Assembly: GCF_025685655.1 (NCBI RefSeq)
Contig: NZ_JAGSYG010000001.1
Coordinates: 682,001 to 746,000, forward strand
Direction of reading: 5' to 3'
DNA from: Acidicapsa ligni
Lineage (GTDB): Bacteria; Acidobacteriota; Terriglobia; Terriglobales; Acidobacteriaceae
Length of the DNA stretch: 64,000 bases
Shown here: positions 25,760 to 35,660 of the stretch, in pieces
How the letters are laid out: each line of letters starts with the position of its first letter
Numbering within the stretch: position 1 is the first letter of the stretch
Translations under genes and position numbers: made by a program
Notes under the pieces: generated by a model
What the model was told of the DNA's origin: nothing
Database searches by the model: none
Seen by the model: only the letters and a program-made list of their open reading frames with translations

Positions 25760-28700
25760 ATGTTTATGACGTCGCTATCTCACCTTCTCAGTCACAACAG
25801 TCTGGATAGAGCAAACAAAGACAGGGCAAGCAAAAATGTGCGCCGAGTGCAGTCTCCTGCATCTCGCAAAAGCGGTCGCGCAGGAATAGTGGCTTCTCTC
25901 TTTGTTATGGCTCTCTGCGTTGTGCTTGCCGGTTGCGGTGGCGGCGGTTATGCAGGAGGCGGAATCACGGGAGTGTCAGCATCGTCAGTCGTTCTCGACG
26001 CTGGGCAATCCTACGAGGTGACGGCAAATATTTCGGAACCTCTTCCCGTCGCATGGTCGCTTTCAGGAGCGAGCTGTTCGGGGAGCACGTGCGGTACGCT
26101 TTCTACGACAACAGGCGCGGCAACGACCTATACGGCTCCCACGGGCGTTACTGCGCAGATGAAACTCACGCTCCTGGCCGCTGTGAATGGCACGAAGAGC
26201 CAGCAGTCAGTAAGCGTAACCGTGAATCCCGATCCGACGATCAGTGGAACTCCCTCCGGCGGAGTGATCGGCTCGGCATATACGGCGACGCTGGTAACGG
26301 CAGGTGGAACGGGCCCTCTGACGCTGAGCTTATCGAACGGAGCTTTGCCTCCAGGCCTTGCATTCGATGCTTCGACGGGTGTGATTTCCGGCACGCCGAC
26401 AACGCTGGGCACATACACATTTACCGCAAAGCTGACTGACTCCAGCACCGTTCCATACACGGTCAAAGTTCCTGAGACGATCACCATCTCCCCGACAAAC
26501 CTGACCCTGACAACGACCAACCTTCCGAATGGCACGGTGAACGTGCCCTATACCGGGACGATCATAGCCACCGGCGGAGTACCGCCCTACATGTGCGCAA
26601 TCACCGGCGGCACGCTGCCAACGGGTTTGACGCTGAACGGTTGCACAGTGAGTGGCATACCGACAGGGCCCGGTTCTTCAACGGTAATCGTGAAGGTGAC
26701 AGACACTGCAAATCCTGTGGACACGACGTCAGGACCTGAAACGATCACCATCTCTCCATCCGCATTAATACTGACGGCAACCACGCTGCCCAACGGCACG
26801 GTGAATGTGCCCTACACGTCACTCATTGGAGTAAGCGGCGGCGTATCACCCTACTCGTGCGCCATCACCAGCGGCACACTGCCAACGGGCTTGAAGCTGA
26901 CCGGTTGCACGGTAAGCGGTACTCCAACAACGGCTGGGACATCGACCGTAACAGTCAAGGCAACGGACACGGCGAATCCTGTAGACACGACGACCGGACC
27001 TGAAACGATCGTCATCTCCCCATCCGCGCTAACGCTGACGGCAACTACGCTGCCCAACGGCACAGTGAATGTACCCTACACGTCACTCATTGGAGTAAGC
27101 GGCGGCGTCTCACCCTACTCGTGCGCCATCACCAGCGGCACACTGCCTGCCGGACTTTCGCTTAGCGGTTGCACAGTAAGCGGTACTCCAACGACAGCCG
27201 GCACATCGACGGTAACAGTGAAGACGACTGATTCAGCGAATCCTGTAGACACGACGACCGGACCTGAGACGATCACCATCTCCCCATCCGCATTAACACT
27301 GACGGCAACCACGCTGCCCAATGGCACAGTGAGTGTTCCCTACACGTCACTCATCGGAGTGAGCGGCGGCGTCTCGCCTTACATGTGCGCCATCACCAGC
27401 GGCACACTGCCTGCCGGACTTTCGCTCAGCGGCTGCACGGTGAGCGGCACTCCAACGACAGCCGGCACATCGACCGTAACGGTGAGGGCGACAGACTCGG
27501 CAAGTCCTGCGGATACGGTGGCAGGACCAGAGACCATCATCATCGCTCCTGCTCCCATGCTGACCATCTCAACGCTTCCGAACGGCACAGTCCAGGTGCC
27601 ATACAGTTCTGCGATCACAGCCAGCGGTGGAACCTCGCCCTACTCGTGCTCGATCTCGAGTGGCACACTCCCCGCAGGGCTGACTCTGGCAGGTTGCACG
27701 GTAAGCGGTACGCCGACGACTGCTGGCGCTTCCAATGTAAGCGTGAAGGTGACGGACTCCGCCAGTCCTGCAAAAGCAACAACCAAGGCGGAGACGATCG
27801 TCATCGCTCCAGCGCCTCTTACCTTGACATCCACAACGCTTCCGAACGGCACAGTGAGCGTGCCTTACTCGGCGACAATCGGCACGAGTGGCGGCGTCGG
27901 GCCTTACATATGCACAATCACGAGCGGCACACTGCCCGCAGGCTTGACTCTGGGCGCGGGTTGCGTAGTGAGTGGCACGCCGACCACGGCTGGTACATCG
28001 GCCGTAACGGTAAGGGTGACAGATTCGGCAACGCCCGCTAACACGGTTGCTGGGCCGGAGACGATCATCATCGCTCCAGCACCTCTGACACTCACTTCAA
28101 CCAAGCTTCCGAACGGCACAGTGAGCGTTCCTTACTCGGCGACAATCGGCACGAGTGGCGGCGTCGGGCCTTACATATGCGCAATCACGAGCGGCACATT
28201 ACCCGCAGGCTTGACGCTTGGCGCGGGTTGCGTGGTGAGCGGCACTCCGACCACCCCAGGCACATCGAACGTAACGGTGAGGGTGACAGATTCGGCAACG
28301 CCCGCTAACACAGTGGTTGGGCCGGAGGCGATCATCATCGCTCCAGCGCCTCTGATTCTCACTTCGAGCACTCTTCCGAATGGCACAGTGAATGTACCCT
28401 ACTTGTCACTCATTGGAGTAAGTGGCGGAGTCGGGCCATACTCCTGCACGGTCACAAGCGGTACATTGCCCGCAGGTTTGACACTGGGCGCGGGATGCGT
28501 GGTGAGCGGTACTCCGACCACTCCTGGCACATCGACCGTAACGGTGAGGGTGACGGATTCAGCAACGCCCGCTAACACGGTTGCTGGACCGGAGACGATC
28601 ATCATCGCTCCAGCGCCTCTGATTCTCACTTCGAGCACGCTTCCGAACGGCACCGTGGGTGTAGCTTACTCGTCACTCATAGGGGTAAGCGGCGGAGTTT

Positions 28701-31700
28701 CGCCATACTCCTGCGTAATCACGAGCGGCACATTGCCCGCAGGCTTGACGCTGGGGGCGGGATGCGTGGTGAGCGGTATTCCGACCACCCCAGGCACATC
28801 GACCGTAACGGTGAGGGTGACAGATTCAGCAACGCCCGCTAACACAGTGGTTGGGCCGGAGACGATCATCATCGCTCCAGCGCCTCTGATCCTGACCGCA
28901 GCAACGCTTCCAAACGGCACCGTGGGTGTAGCTTACTCGTCACTCATAGGAGTAAGCGGCGGTGTCGGGCCATATTCCTGCACGGTCATAAGCGGTACAT
29001 TGCCAACAGGCTTGACGCTGGGCGCCGGTTGCGTAGTGAGCGGCACTCCGACCACGGCTGGCACATCGGCCGTAACGGTGAGGGTGACGGATTCGGCAAC
29101 GCCCGCTAACACAGTGGTTGGGCCGGAGACGATCATCATCGCTCCAGCGCCTCTGATCCTCACTTCGGGCACGCTTCCCAACGGCACAGTGAATGTGCCC
29201 TACTCATCGATCATTGGAGTGAGCGGCGGAGTTTCTCCTTACTCCTGCAGCATCGCCTCAGGCACATTACCAAATGGCCTGATCCTCAATAACTGCACGG
29301 TAACGGGAACTCCGACGATTGCCGGAACCAGCACCATCATCGTGAATGTTTCCGACTCCGCCGCTCCTGCGGATAAGACCAGCGGTCAAGAAACGATCCT
29401 CATTAACCCAGCGCCCCTGGTTCTAACGAATTCGACTCTGCCCAATGGCACAGTCGGTGTGCCATACACCACAATCATCGGCGTGAACGGCGGCGTCTCG
29501 CCTTACATGTGCGCAGTCACCAGCGGCACGCTTCCCGCGGGTCTATCACTGACCGGTTGCACGGTGAGCGGAACTCCAACCACGGCCGGGCCATCGACGG
29601 TAACAGTAAAGGTGACGGATTCGGCAAGTCCTGCGGATACGTTGTCCGGACCTGAGACGATCACCATCAACCCGGCTCCAGTGCTGGTCATCTCGACTCT
29701 GCCGAATGGCACGGTTGGGGTTGTATACAGCGCGACGATCGGAGCCTCCGGTGGAATATCACCCTACTCCTGCTCGATCACGAGTGGCACACTTCCGACG
29801 GGTCTATCACTGACCGGTTGCATCGTGAGCGGAACTCCAATCACGGCCGGGCCATCGACAGTAACCGTAAAGGTGACGGACTCGAGCAAGCCTGCGATCT
29901 CCTTTATCGGATCAGAAACCATCACAATCGAACCGGCAGCGGCACTAAGCCTGACAGCAACACTGCCAGGTGCAACTCAGAACACGCCTTACACTTACCA
30001 GTTCCAGGCCACTGGTGGCACACCGCAGTACAGCTACACCCAGCCGATGGGCGCTCTGCCTCCCGGTATCACACTCACTTCTACCGGACTGCTCAGCGGT
30101 ACTCCGACCCAGGTGGGAGCCTACAGCTTCAGCGTAACGGTAACGGACAACTCTTTACCTCAGCAGACTGTGACCGTGCCACTGATTCTCCTGGTAAGTT
30201 ATCCTTCGAGCCCAAATAACGGGGAGTTGAAAGGACCATACGCCTATCTGTTCCAGGGATACGACGATGTGGTGGCGGGAGTGCTGGCTTATCAGACCGC
30301 GTCTGTCGGAAGCTTTACAGCCGATGGCATGGGCGGAATAAGCGCAGGCGAGATCGACCAGAATCATCAATCATCCACGCCGGCTGGAACCACGATAAGC
30401 TCCGAACCTTTCCTGGGTACCTATGAGATCGACGCGAACAACGATAACCGTGGGCTCGTGACGATTACTACTCTGAAGCCTGATGGCACAGTCGATCAGA
30501 CCATCACGTATGCCATCTCGTTGAAGGCTCCAGTCGCACCCGCAACGGCGTCTCCAGAGGGCAGCCTGATTGAATATGACGATAATCAGCTTGTCGGCAC
30601 ACGTGGCTCCGGGTCGCTGCTTGCACAAGTGCCTTCGGCCTTTCCGAACGGACTCGTTGGAAACTACGCTTTCGGTCTATCAGGTGACACCCCCTGCCTG
30701 ATTTCATGCACGGTGGGTATCGCTACAGGCCCCGTGGCCACGGTGGGTCAGTTCACCGCGGACACTGGCAACATTACCTCGGGCATGGCCGATGCGAATA
30801 TCGCCAGTGCAAACTTCAGCAGCGCACAACTGAACGGAACGTATGAACCGGCCGACACAAACGGTCGTGTACAGATGACGCTGATAAATGGCGGTATCAA
30901 CGACGGCCTGTATCCAGCGGACTACGCAGTCTACATGGTCAATGCCAACGAAGCATTTGTGATGTCTACCGACAAGCACTCCGCCTATTCCCTACTGGCC
31001 GGTACTGCTCAGCAGCAAACGCAGAGCACGTTCAGTAATGCTTCGATGGACGGCCCGTTTGTCGGGTATGAGAATGCCCAGACAGACCCCGGCCTGGTCG
31101 GACAGGTACTGCAGAGTGTGCTGAACTTCTCGTCGGCTACCGTTTTCCGCGCTGTAGGAGATGGCGCCGGTAACTGCGATACAACCAACGTGGACAGCGG
31201 CGGCCTGACAGCGCTGGTCAATAGCCTGACCGGCATCGGAAATAAGGATCTGCTGTTGGAGGCCCTGTTGGGAACAACTTCAACAACAGGCGAAACAACA
31301 TGCAATGGAGTAAGTAGCATTGGTCGTGGAGAGCTGCAGTACCCAACCCCGCCAAGTCTGATTTCGGCGCTGCTTGGCTTGCTCGGTCTACCGACCGGCG
31401 CACCGCCACCACGCGTCTTCTACCTCGTATCGCCTAACCAGGGATACTTTCTCGAAACGGGTTACGCGGGGCTTGGCCAATTCGAAGCGCAGACCGGCGG
31501 GCCCTTCACCCTGTCGTCCGTCAGTGGAAACTATGTTGAGGGCAGCATCCCTGCAAGCTCTCTGGCAAGTATCAACTCCACTGGCTATCTGACTGCGGAT
31601 GGTGCGGGAAACATCAACTCTACATACGCGGAGAACATTGGCGTCGGCACGATCAATGTGCTTCAAATCACAACGTCTACACCCGAGACCTACAGTCTCT

Positions 31701-31858
31701 CTGACCCGACGCCCGACTCGACGACGACAGCGGCAGATGCAGGCCGTTACGCCCTCAGCGATGGAACAACCATTATTTACGCGATTTCGCCAAACAGGTT
31801 CGTGTTTATCGATACGAATCCGCTTACGACTTCGCCCGGAATATCCCTCGCGTATTGA
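25760..31858 (+). CDS. Giant Ig-like repeat surface lipoprotein
   Basis: 2032-residue predicted lipoprotein. A long basic N-region and hydrophobic stretch end in a lipobox VLAGC with Cys59, followed by a Gly-rich linker. Residues of about 75-240 hold a BIG-like and a first, cysteine-free putative-Ig repeat. Then come 13 tandem units of 88-89 residues, each with LPNGTV, GVSPY-C, SGTLP and C-VSGTPTTAG landmarks, and a last cysteine-free unit. The final 540 residues contain GSFTADGMGGISAGEIDQN- and GYLTADGAGNINS-like motifs seen in acidobacterial surface proteins. AAGGAG fixes the start. Probably an adhesin or surface scaffold; function inferred. It neighbours OmpA and the pilus locus. Confidence 0.88.
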   Translation: MFMTSLSHLLSHNSLDRANKDRASKNVRRVQSPASRKSGRAGIVASLFVMALCVVLAGCGGGGYAGGGITGVSASSVVLDAGQSYEVTANISEPLPVAWSLSGASCSGSTCGTLSTTTGAATTYTAPTGVTAQMKLTLLAAVNGTKSQQSVSVTVNPDPTISGTPSGGVIGSAYTATLVTAGGTGPLTLSLSNGALPPGLAFDASTGVISGTPTTLGTYTFTAKLTDSSTVPYTVKVPETITISPTNLTLTTTNLPNGTVNVPYTGTIIATGGVPPYMCAITGGTLPTGLTLNGCTVSGIPTGPGSSTVIVKVTDTANPVDTTSGPETITISPSALILTATTLPNGTVNVPYTSLIGVSGGVSPYSCAITSGTLPTGLKLTGCTVSGTPTTAGTSTVTVKATDTANPVDTTTGPETIVISPSALTLTATTLPNGTVNVPYTSLIGVSGGVSPYSCAITSGTLPAGLSLSGCTVSGTPTTAGTSTVTVKTTDSANPVDTTTGPETITISPSALTLTATTLPNGTVSVPYTSLIGVSGGVSPYMCAITSGTLPAGLSLSGCTVSGTPTTAGTSTVTVRATDSASPADTVAGPETIIIAPAPMLTISTLPNGTVQVPYSSAITASGGTSPYSCSISSGTLPAGLTLAGCTVSGTPTTAGASNVSVKVTDSASPAKATTKAETIVIAPAPLTLTSTTLPNGTVSVPYSATIGTSGGVGPYICTITSGTLPAGLTLGAGCVVSGTPTTAGTSAVTVRVTDSATPANTVAGPETIIIAPAPLTLTSTKLPNGTVSVPYSATIGTSGGVGPYICAITSGTLPAGLTLGAGCVVSGTPTTPGTSNVTVRVTDSATPANTVVGPEAIIIAPAPLILTSSTLPNGTVNVPYLSLIGVSGGVGPYSCTVTSGTLPAGLTLGAGCVVSGTPTTPGTSTVTVRVTDSATPANTVAGPETIIIAPAPLILTSSTLPNGTVGVAYSSLIGVSGGVSPYSCVITSGTLPAGLTLGAGCVVSGIPTTPGTSTVTVRVTDSATPANTVVGPETIIIAPAPLILTAATLPNGTVGVAYSSLIGVSGGVGPYSCTVISGTLPTGLTLGAGCVVSGTPTTAGTSAVTVRVTDSATPANTVVGPETIIIAPAPLILTSGTLPNGTVNVPYSSIIGVSGGVSPYSCSIASGTLPNGLILNNCTVTGTPTIAGTSTIIVNVSDSAAPADKTSGQETILINPAPLVLTNSTLPNGTVGVPYTTIIGVNGGVSPYMCAVTSGTLPAGLSLTGCTVSGTPTTAGPSTVTVKVTDSASPADTLSGPETITINPAPVLVISTLPNGTVGVVYSATIGASGGISPYSCSITSGTLPTGLSLTGCIVSGTPITAGPSTVTVKVTDSSKPAISFIGSETITIEPAAALSLTATLPGATQNTPYTYQFQATGGTPQYSYTQPMGALPPGITLTSTGLLSGTPTQVGAYSFSVTVTDNSLPQQTVTVPLILLVSYPSSPNNGELKGPYAYLFQGYDDVVAGVLAYQTASVGSFTADGMGGISAGEIDQNHQSSTPAGTTISSEPFLGTYEIDANNDNRGLVTITTLKPDGTVDQTITYAISLKAPVAPATASPEGSLIEYDDNQLVGTRGSGSLLAQVPSAFPNGLVGNYAFGLSGDTPCLISCTVGIATGPVATVGQFTADTGNITSGMADANIASANFSSAQLNGTYEPADTNGRVQMTLINGGINDGLYPADYAVYMVNANEAFVMSTDKHSAYSLLAGTAQQQTQSTFSNASMDGPFVGYENAQTDPGLVGQVLQSVLNFSSATVFRAVGDGAGNCDTTNVDSGGLTALVNSLTGIGNKDLLLEALLGTTSTTGETTCNGVSSIGRGELQYPTPPSLISALLGLLGLPTGAPPPRVFYLVSPNQGYFLETGYAGLGQFEAQTGGPFTLSSVSGNYVEGSIPASSLASINSTGYLTADGAGNINSTYAENIGVGTINVLQITTSTPETYSLSDPTPDSTTTAADAGRYALSDGTTIIYAISPNRFVFIDTNPLTTSPGISLAY
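26500..29935 (+). repeat. 13 tandem 264/267-bp coding repeats
   Basis: Within the giant lipoprotein, 13 head-to-tail units each encode LPNGTV. Units 1-5 and 11-13 use an 88-residue frame with LTGCTVSG-type loops (unit 5 is slightly shorter), while units 6-10 use 89 residues with LGAGCVVSG. Each unit has exactly two Cys, about 16 residues apart, likely one disulfide per repeat. Adjacent units in the middle block are highly alike at DNA level, pointing to recombination-driven expansion. Confidence 0.85.
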
Positions 31859-31917
31859 GCAACGTAACTGCTGTTCCAACACGGGACCATCTTGGCCCAT
31901 AGGAGAATGTAAACGCG

Positions 31918-33234
31918 ATGCGCTTTCTGAATATGGCAATCGTAGTAGCAATTTTCGGAGCTTCTGCTGCCCTCGCGCAGCAGAAGGCTTCGGATCCTTC
32001 CCTTATCACTCCACGCTTCGACCTCGGAATTGGATACAACTACACCGGAGCGAATGCACCGCCGGGAGGGTGCCCATGTTTCAGCATGCAGGGCGCCTTT
32101 ATCTCCGGCAATGTTCAGGTGAACCATTGGATCGGCTTCACCGGAAAAGTCACAGGCGGTCATGCGACTGACATCAGCGCCCTGGGGCAGAACCTTACCC
32201 TGACGACTTTCCTGGGCGGCCCGAAGGTATCTTTGCAGCGGCATCGCATTGTTCCCTTCGGAGAGTTTCTCGTTGGAGGAGCGCGAGGAACCGGCTCCTA
32301 CTTCCCAACCGCTACGTCCAGTACTTCGAGCGCATCGAGTTTTGCCTTCTCTGCGGGTGGCGGCCTCGACATTAATCTCACGCGTCATCTTGCCATCCGC
32401 GCGATCGATGCGGAGTACCTGCATACGGGCTTTCCCAACGCGGTGCAGGGAACGCAAAACCAGATTGAAATTGGAACCGGCGTAGTCTTCAAATTCGGTG
32501 GGCATGAGAAGCCTCAGGAAATTGCGAAACCAAAGCCGCTGCAACCCATGTCCGAATTCAGCCTGACCTGCAGCGCGTCCCAGCCAAGAGTGGACCAGGG
32601 GCGCCCAGTGGACATCGTAGGGCGAGCCTTTACGGTGCCTGACCTGCTGGATGTTCGCTACAGTTGGACGACGACCGGTGGAGTCATCCACGGAGAGGGC
32701 CGCCTGATCACAATCGACACGGCAGGCCTGTCTCCTGGCGACTACCAGGTCTCCGGACATGCAGCTCTCGTATCCGACGCAGAGGCCGTTGCAAACTGCG
32801 TAGCCACGTTCCATATCGAGAAGGGCGTCGAACAGGCTCCTCCAGCCCAGGAAATCAACATCGCGCCACCGGCATCCGAAGCGGATGAGCAAGCCTTCCG
32901 CGAGCATGTGAAGGATGCATTCTTCAACTACGACACGTATGATCTGCGCCCAGATGCAAAAGCCTCACTCGCGGCGGATGCACAGTATCTGAATGCCCAT
33001 CCGGCAATGAACATCACGATTGGCGGATATTCAGATGAGCGTGGATCGACAGAATATAACCTGGCTCTCAGTCTGAAACGTGCCACCTCGGCACGCGATG
33101 CACTGGAGGCTGCTGGTGTGTCGTCATCCCGCATGCAGGTCATCAGCTACGGCAAGGAGAAGCCGTTCTGCACGGAACAGAACGAAAGCTGCTTCCAACA
33201 GAATCGCCGTGCGCAACTCACGTTGAACAAATAG
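31918..33234 (+). CDS. OmpA/Pal-family outer-membrane protein
   Basis: 438-residue envelope protein. A signal peptide ends at ALAQQ (about residue 20). Residues 30-200 look like an OmpA-type beta-barrel (alternating strands, FDLGIGYNYTGA to EIGTGVVFKFGG). A linker with an Ig-like segment follows (220-310). The C-terminal OmpA domain (about 325-438) carries NYDTYDLRPDA, the peptidoglycan-binding GGYSDERGSTEYNLALSLKRA and NRRAQLTLNK. It follows the giant lipoprotein by 59 bases, so co-transcription is likely, and it may anchor that surface layer to peptidoglycan. AGGAG lies 12 bases before the ATG. Confidence 0.87.
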   Translation: MRFLNMAIVVAIFGASAALAQQKASDPSLITPRFDLGIGYNYTGANAPPGGCPCFSMQGAFISGNVQVNHWIGFTGKVTGGHATDISALGQNLTLTTFLGGPKVSLQRHRIVPFGEFLVGGARGTGSYFPTATSSTSSASSFAFSAGGGLDINLTRHLAIRAIDAEYLHTGFPNAVQGTQNQIEIGTGVVFKFGGHEKPQEIAKPKPLQPMSEFSLTCSASQPRVDQGRPVDIVGRAFTVPDLLDVRYSWTTTGGVIHGEGRLITIDTAGLSPGDYQVSGHAALVSDAEAVANCVATFHIEKGVEQAPPAQEINIAPPASEADEQAFREHVKDAFFNYDTYDLRPDAKASLAADAQYLNAHPAMNITIGGYSDERGSTEYNLALSLKRATSARDALEAAGVSSSRMQVISYGKEKPFCTEQNESCFQQNRRAQLTLNK

Positions 33235-33282
33235 CCCGAGTATTGACGATTGATGCAGTAAAACATTCAGGGTTATTCCTAT

Positions 33283-33324
33283 GTTGGCAGGCGACCTATA
33301 GAGTCGCCTGCCAACAACTGTTTT
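33283..33324 (+). terminator. Perfect 13-bp hairpin terminator after ompA-like gene
   Basis: GTTGGCAGGCGAC (33283-33295) pairs with GTCGCCTGCCAAC (33303-33315) over a 7-base loop, followed by a modest T run (CTGTTTT). The rest of the 339-base gap to 33573 contains only a 12-bp direct repeat AACCGCAGGCAC at 33364-33375 and 33380-33391 and no supportable ORF. Confidence 0.82.
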
Positions 33325-33573
33325 ACAGGGCCTGTAGCTCTCCGCGAATAAATCCCATGCCAGAACCGCAGGCACGATAAACCGCAGGCACCAGGTGGCA
33401 GCGATGATCCGGCATGATCCCGGTCATCGCGTCCAGGGAATAGGAGACAGCACTCATTCGTCTGTTCAGGTATCGCCCCTGCACATGTCCAGTTTCACAA
33501 TGTCGACAGGGATGTGAATTTGTTTCACGTACGTCGTCAATCCAGTGCGTGAAGCAGGCGGATATTTATTCCG

Positions 33574-35289
33574 TTATCCCTGGTTTGCCGGGGTGTACCG
33601 CAATGCCTCTGCCTGCGGAAGGCGGATGCCCCACTTCATCAAATCTAAAAGTGCATCCATCGGTATCGGCCGGCTGAAGAGATAGCCCTGCGCGAAATAA
33701 CATCCGAGAGACATCAAGGACTCAGCATGCTCTATATCTTCGACGCCCTCTGCAATCACCCTCATACCCGCGCCGTGGGCCAGATCTATAAGCAACTGCA
33801 CGATGCTGCGATTGAATGATCCCTTACGCATATCGCGCACGAACGATTGGTCTATCTTCAGCGTATCGACAGGATATCTCTGCAGATAACTGAGCGAAGA
33901 GTATCCTGTACCAAAATCATCCAAAGCTACCTTCACTCCCATCGCTCGAACCTCGCGAAAGAGAGCGCCAGCTTTCTCCGGATCTTTTAGAAACACGCTT
34001 TCTGTGATTTCGAGCTGAAGGAGCCCTGGATTTGCATCGCTACTCTGAATGTGAGCCATCAACTTGGATATAAAGGCCGGATCATCCAGCTGTCTGCTGG
34101 ATACGTTCAAGCTCAACAGCAGATCCTTTTTGAACGCCTGCCGCATGACTCGGATATCCTGGCATGCCTGTCGCAGAGTCCACGCACCCATCGGCACAAT
34201 GTATCCCGTCTCCTCAGCAAGCTGGATAAACGAACCGGGAAACAATAAACCTCGTTTGGGATGGTTCCATCGTATGAGGGATTCCACTCCGTTGATCGAC
34301 ATGTCCCGCATGTCAATCAATGGCTGGTGATAGAGCACAAACTCATTATTATCAATCGCAGATCGAAGCTGCAGCGTCGTTTGAATTACAGACAACGCCT
34401 CATCATGCATCGCGCTGTCATACACCACGTAGCGGTTTCCGCCGCTTCGTTTTGCACGATGCATGGCAGTATCCGCGTCGCGCAATACATCTTCCCCCTC
34501 TGCATATCGCGCTTCGATTTTGCATATTCCGATACTCGCAGTCAGAGGTAGATAAGTGAAATCGAGCGGCAGCGGTTCCTCTATGGACCCCAATATTCTC
34601 TCCGCAATATGCTTTGCCTGATCAATGCCATGCAGCCTCTCGAAAAGAATGCAGAACTCATCTCCTCCGATGCGTGCCACGATATCCTCAGCGCGGGTAA
34701 ATTTTTGGAGGCGGCGTGCTATTTCCTGCAAAAGCAGATCGCCATCGCGGTGCCCAAGCATTTCGTTTACTGCCTTAAATTGATCCAGATCGAGATAAAT
34801 CAAAAACGTTTCAACCTTGAACCTGCCCTGGGGTGACTTCAGGGCCTTCTCGATGGACTCCAGCAGGTAAGTACGGTTGCCAAGGCCGGTGAGGTTGTCA
34901 TGGAAGGCAAGGTGGCGCACCTGGGCTTCCATCCGCTTGCGTTCCTGAATCTCTTCTCTCAATGTTTCATTCTGCAGCCTGGTGACATGCCGCTCATTCA
35001 GTACCGAGGTGAGGCGATCGCGATCCTCGTCCAGCCTGGATTGAAGTCTGTATAAGGTAATTCGACGCTGCAATAAGATGGCCATCGCTACAGACAATGC
35101 GGCGAACGCTACGGTGAACATAAGCCACCAAACAGAGAATGCCGAAAAATGAAGCTGCGGCACGAGATGCGGTTGCGCGACGCCAGGCAGTATCGGGAAG
35201 ATTCCGCAGGCAAAGACTCGTCCTGTTGCCATTGCTGAGACTTTGCGTGGAATCCCCTCCAGCACACACCGCGACATCATTCTTCTCAT
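33574..35289 (-). CDS. Membrane GGDEF-EAL protein (c-di-GMP cyclase/phosphodiesterase)
   Basis: 571-residue cyclic-di-GMP enzyme. An N-terminal hydrophobic region includes a membrane segment (about 49-70), then a coiled-coil stretch (QSRLDEDRDRLTSVLNERH). The GGDEF domain has an intact RIGGDEF site and the inhibitory RxxD (RAED) five residues before it. The EAL domain reads ESLIRW in place of EALxRW and retains NVS, ITES, DDFGTGYSS, KIDQSFVRD and EGVED, so it looks catalytically competent. I chose ATG 35289 because GGGAG precedes it; the frame extends to a TTG at 35325. It is divergent from the Tad operon with a shared intergenic region, suggesting local c-di-GMP control of pili. Confidence 0.9.
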   Translation of the reverse strand: MRRMMSRCVLEGIPRKVSAMATGRVFACGIFPILPGVAQPHLVPQLHFSAFSVWWLMFTVAFAALSVAMAILLQRRITLYRLQSRLDEDRDRLTSVLNERHVTRLQNETLREEIQERKRMEAQVRHLAFHDNLTGLGNRTYLLESIEKALKSPQGRFKVETFLIYLDLDQFKAVNEMLGHRDGDLLLQEIARRLQKFTRAEDIVARIGGDEFCILFERLHGIDQAKHIAERILGSIEEPLPLDFTYLPLTASIGICKIEARYAEGEDVLRDADTAMHRAKRSGGNRYVVYDSAMHDEALSVIQTTLQLRSAIDNNEFVLYHQPLIDMRDMSINGVESLIRWNHPKRGLLFPGSFIQLAEETGYIVPMGAWTLRQACQDIRVMRQAFKKDLLLSLNVSSRQLDDPAFISKLMAHIQSSDANPGLLQLEITESVFLKDPEKAGALFREVRAMGVKVALDDFGTGYSSLSYLQRYPVDTLKIDQSFVRDMRKGSFNRSIVQLLIDLAHGAGMRVIAEGVEDIEHAESLMSLGCYFAQGYLFSRPIPMDALLDLMKWGIRLPQAEALRYTPANQG

Positions 35290-35452
35290 ACAACCGCTCC
35301 CATTGCTCGTGGTAGCCCCTAGCAAAGGCCAAAACTTGAATTGACTAGTCTCTCTGAATAACTAAGTTGGCCCTCGACTTATCAGGTGGTAATACGAATG
35401 GTAATCGTAATTTACCCAAGAATCAGAGGGTTTTCCGAGGTTATAAATCACG

Positions 35453-35472
35453 TGATATCACCACTGATATCA
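35453..35472. promoter_or_regulatory. 20-bp near-palindrome shared with giant lipoprotein gene (copy B)
   Basis: TGATATCACCACTGATATCA contains two TGATATCA octamers 12 bases apart and is a palindrome with two mismatched pairs. It lies in the 371-base gap between GGDEF-EAL (start 35289) and flp (start 35661), 188 bases before flp. The same gap has AGAGGGTTTT at 35425-35434, also found upstream of the lipoprotein. No ORF is supportable in this gap. Probable operator for the pilus operon, perhaps also for GGDEF-EAL. Confidence 0.6.
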
Positions 35473-35660
35473 AACCGTTGCCAAATGTTTTCAGGGTACT
35501 TACTCTTCAAAACTTTTGTGCTCTAATGAGAATCATTCACAGCCACTTTAGTAACTCACTAGCGTACTGACAAGCAAGACGGGGGGACTCGGGTCTGCTA
35601 GTTCGGTTAACAATGTGACATCGAAAAACCCAAGAACGCATAACCATCAAGGAGATTGAC

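Noticed and set aside
26128-29712. Ladder of minus-strand open frames of 70-84 codons, mostly spaced about 264 or 267 bases
   Set aside because: They are mirror images of the tandem coding repeats of the giant lipoprotein, without ribosome sites.
26500-29935. Regular repeats considered as a CRISPR-like or satellite array
   Set aside because: The period is 264-267 bases, the units are coding throughout and there are no unique spacers.
33364-33391. 12-bp direct repeat AACCGCAGGCAC
   Set aside because: Only two copies, no symmetry and no nearby start codon, so no function can be argued; noted under the terminator entry only.
35367-35570. 67-codon plus-strand frame in the GGDEF-EAL/flp gap
   Set aside because: It spans the palindromic element and looks like regulatory DNA; no ribosome site and no protein signature.
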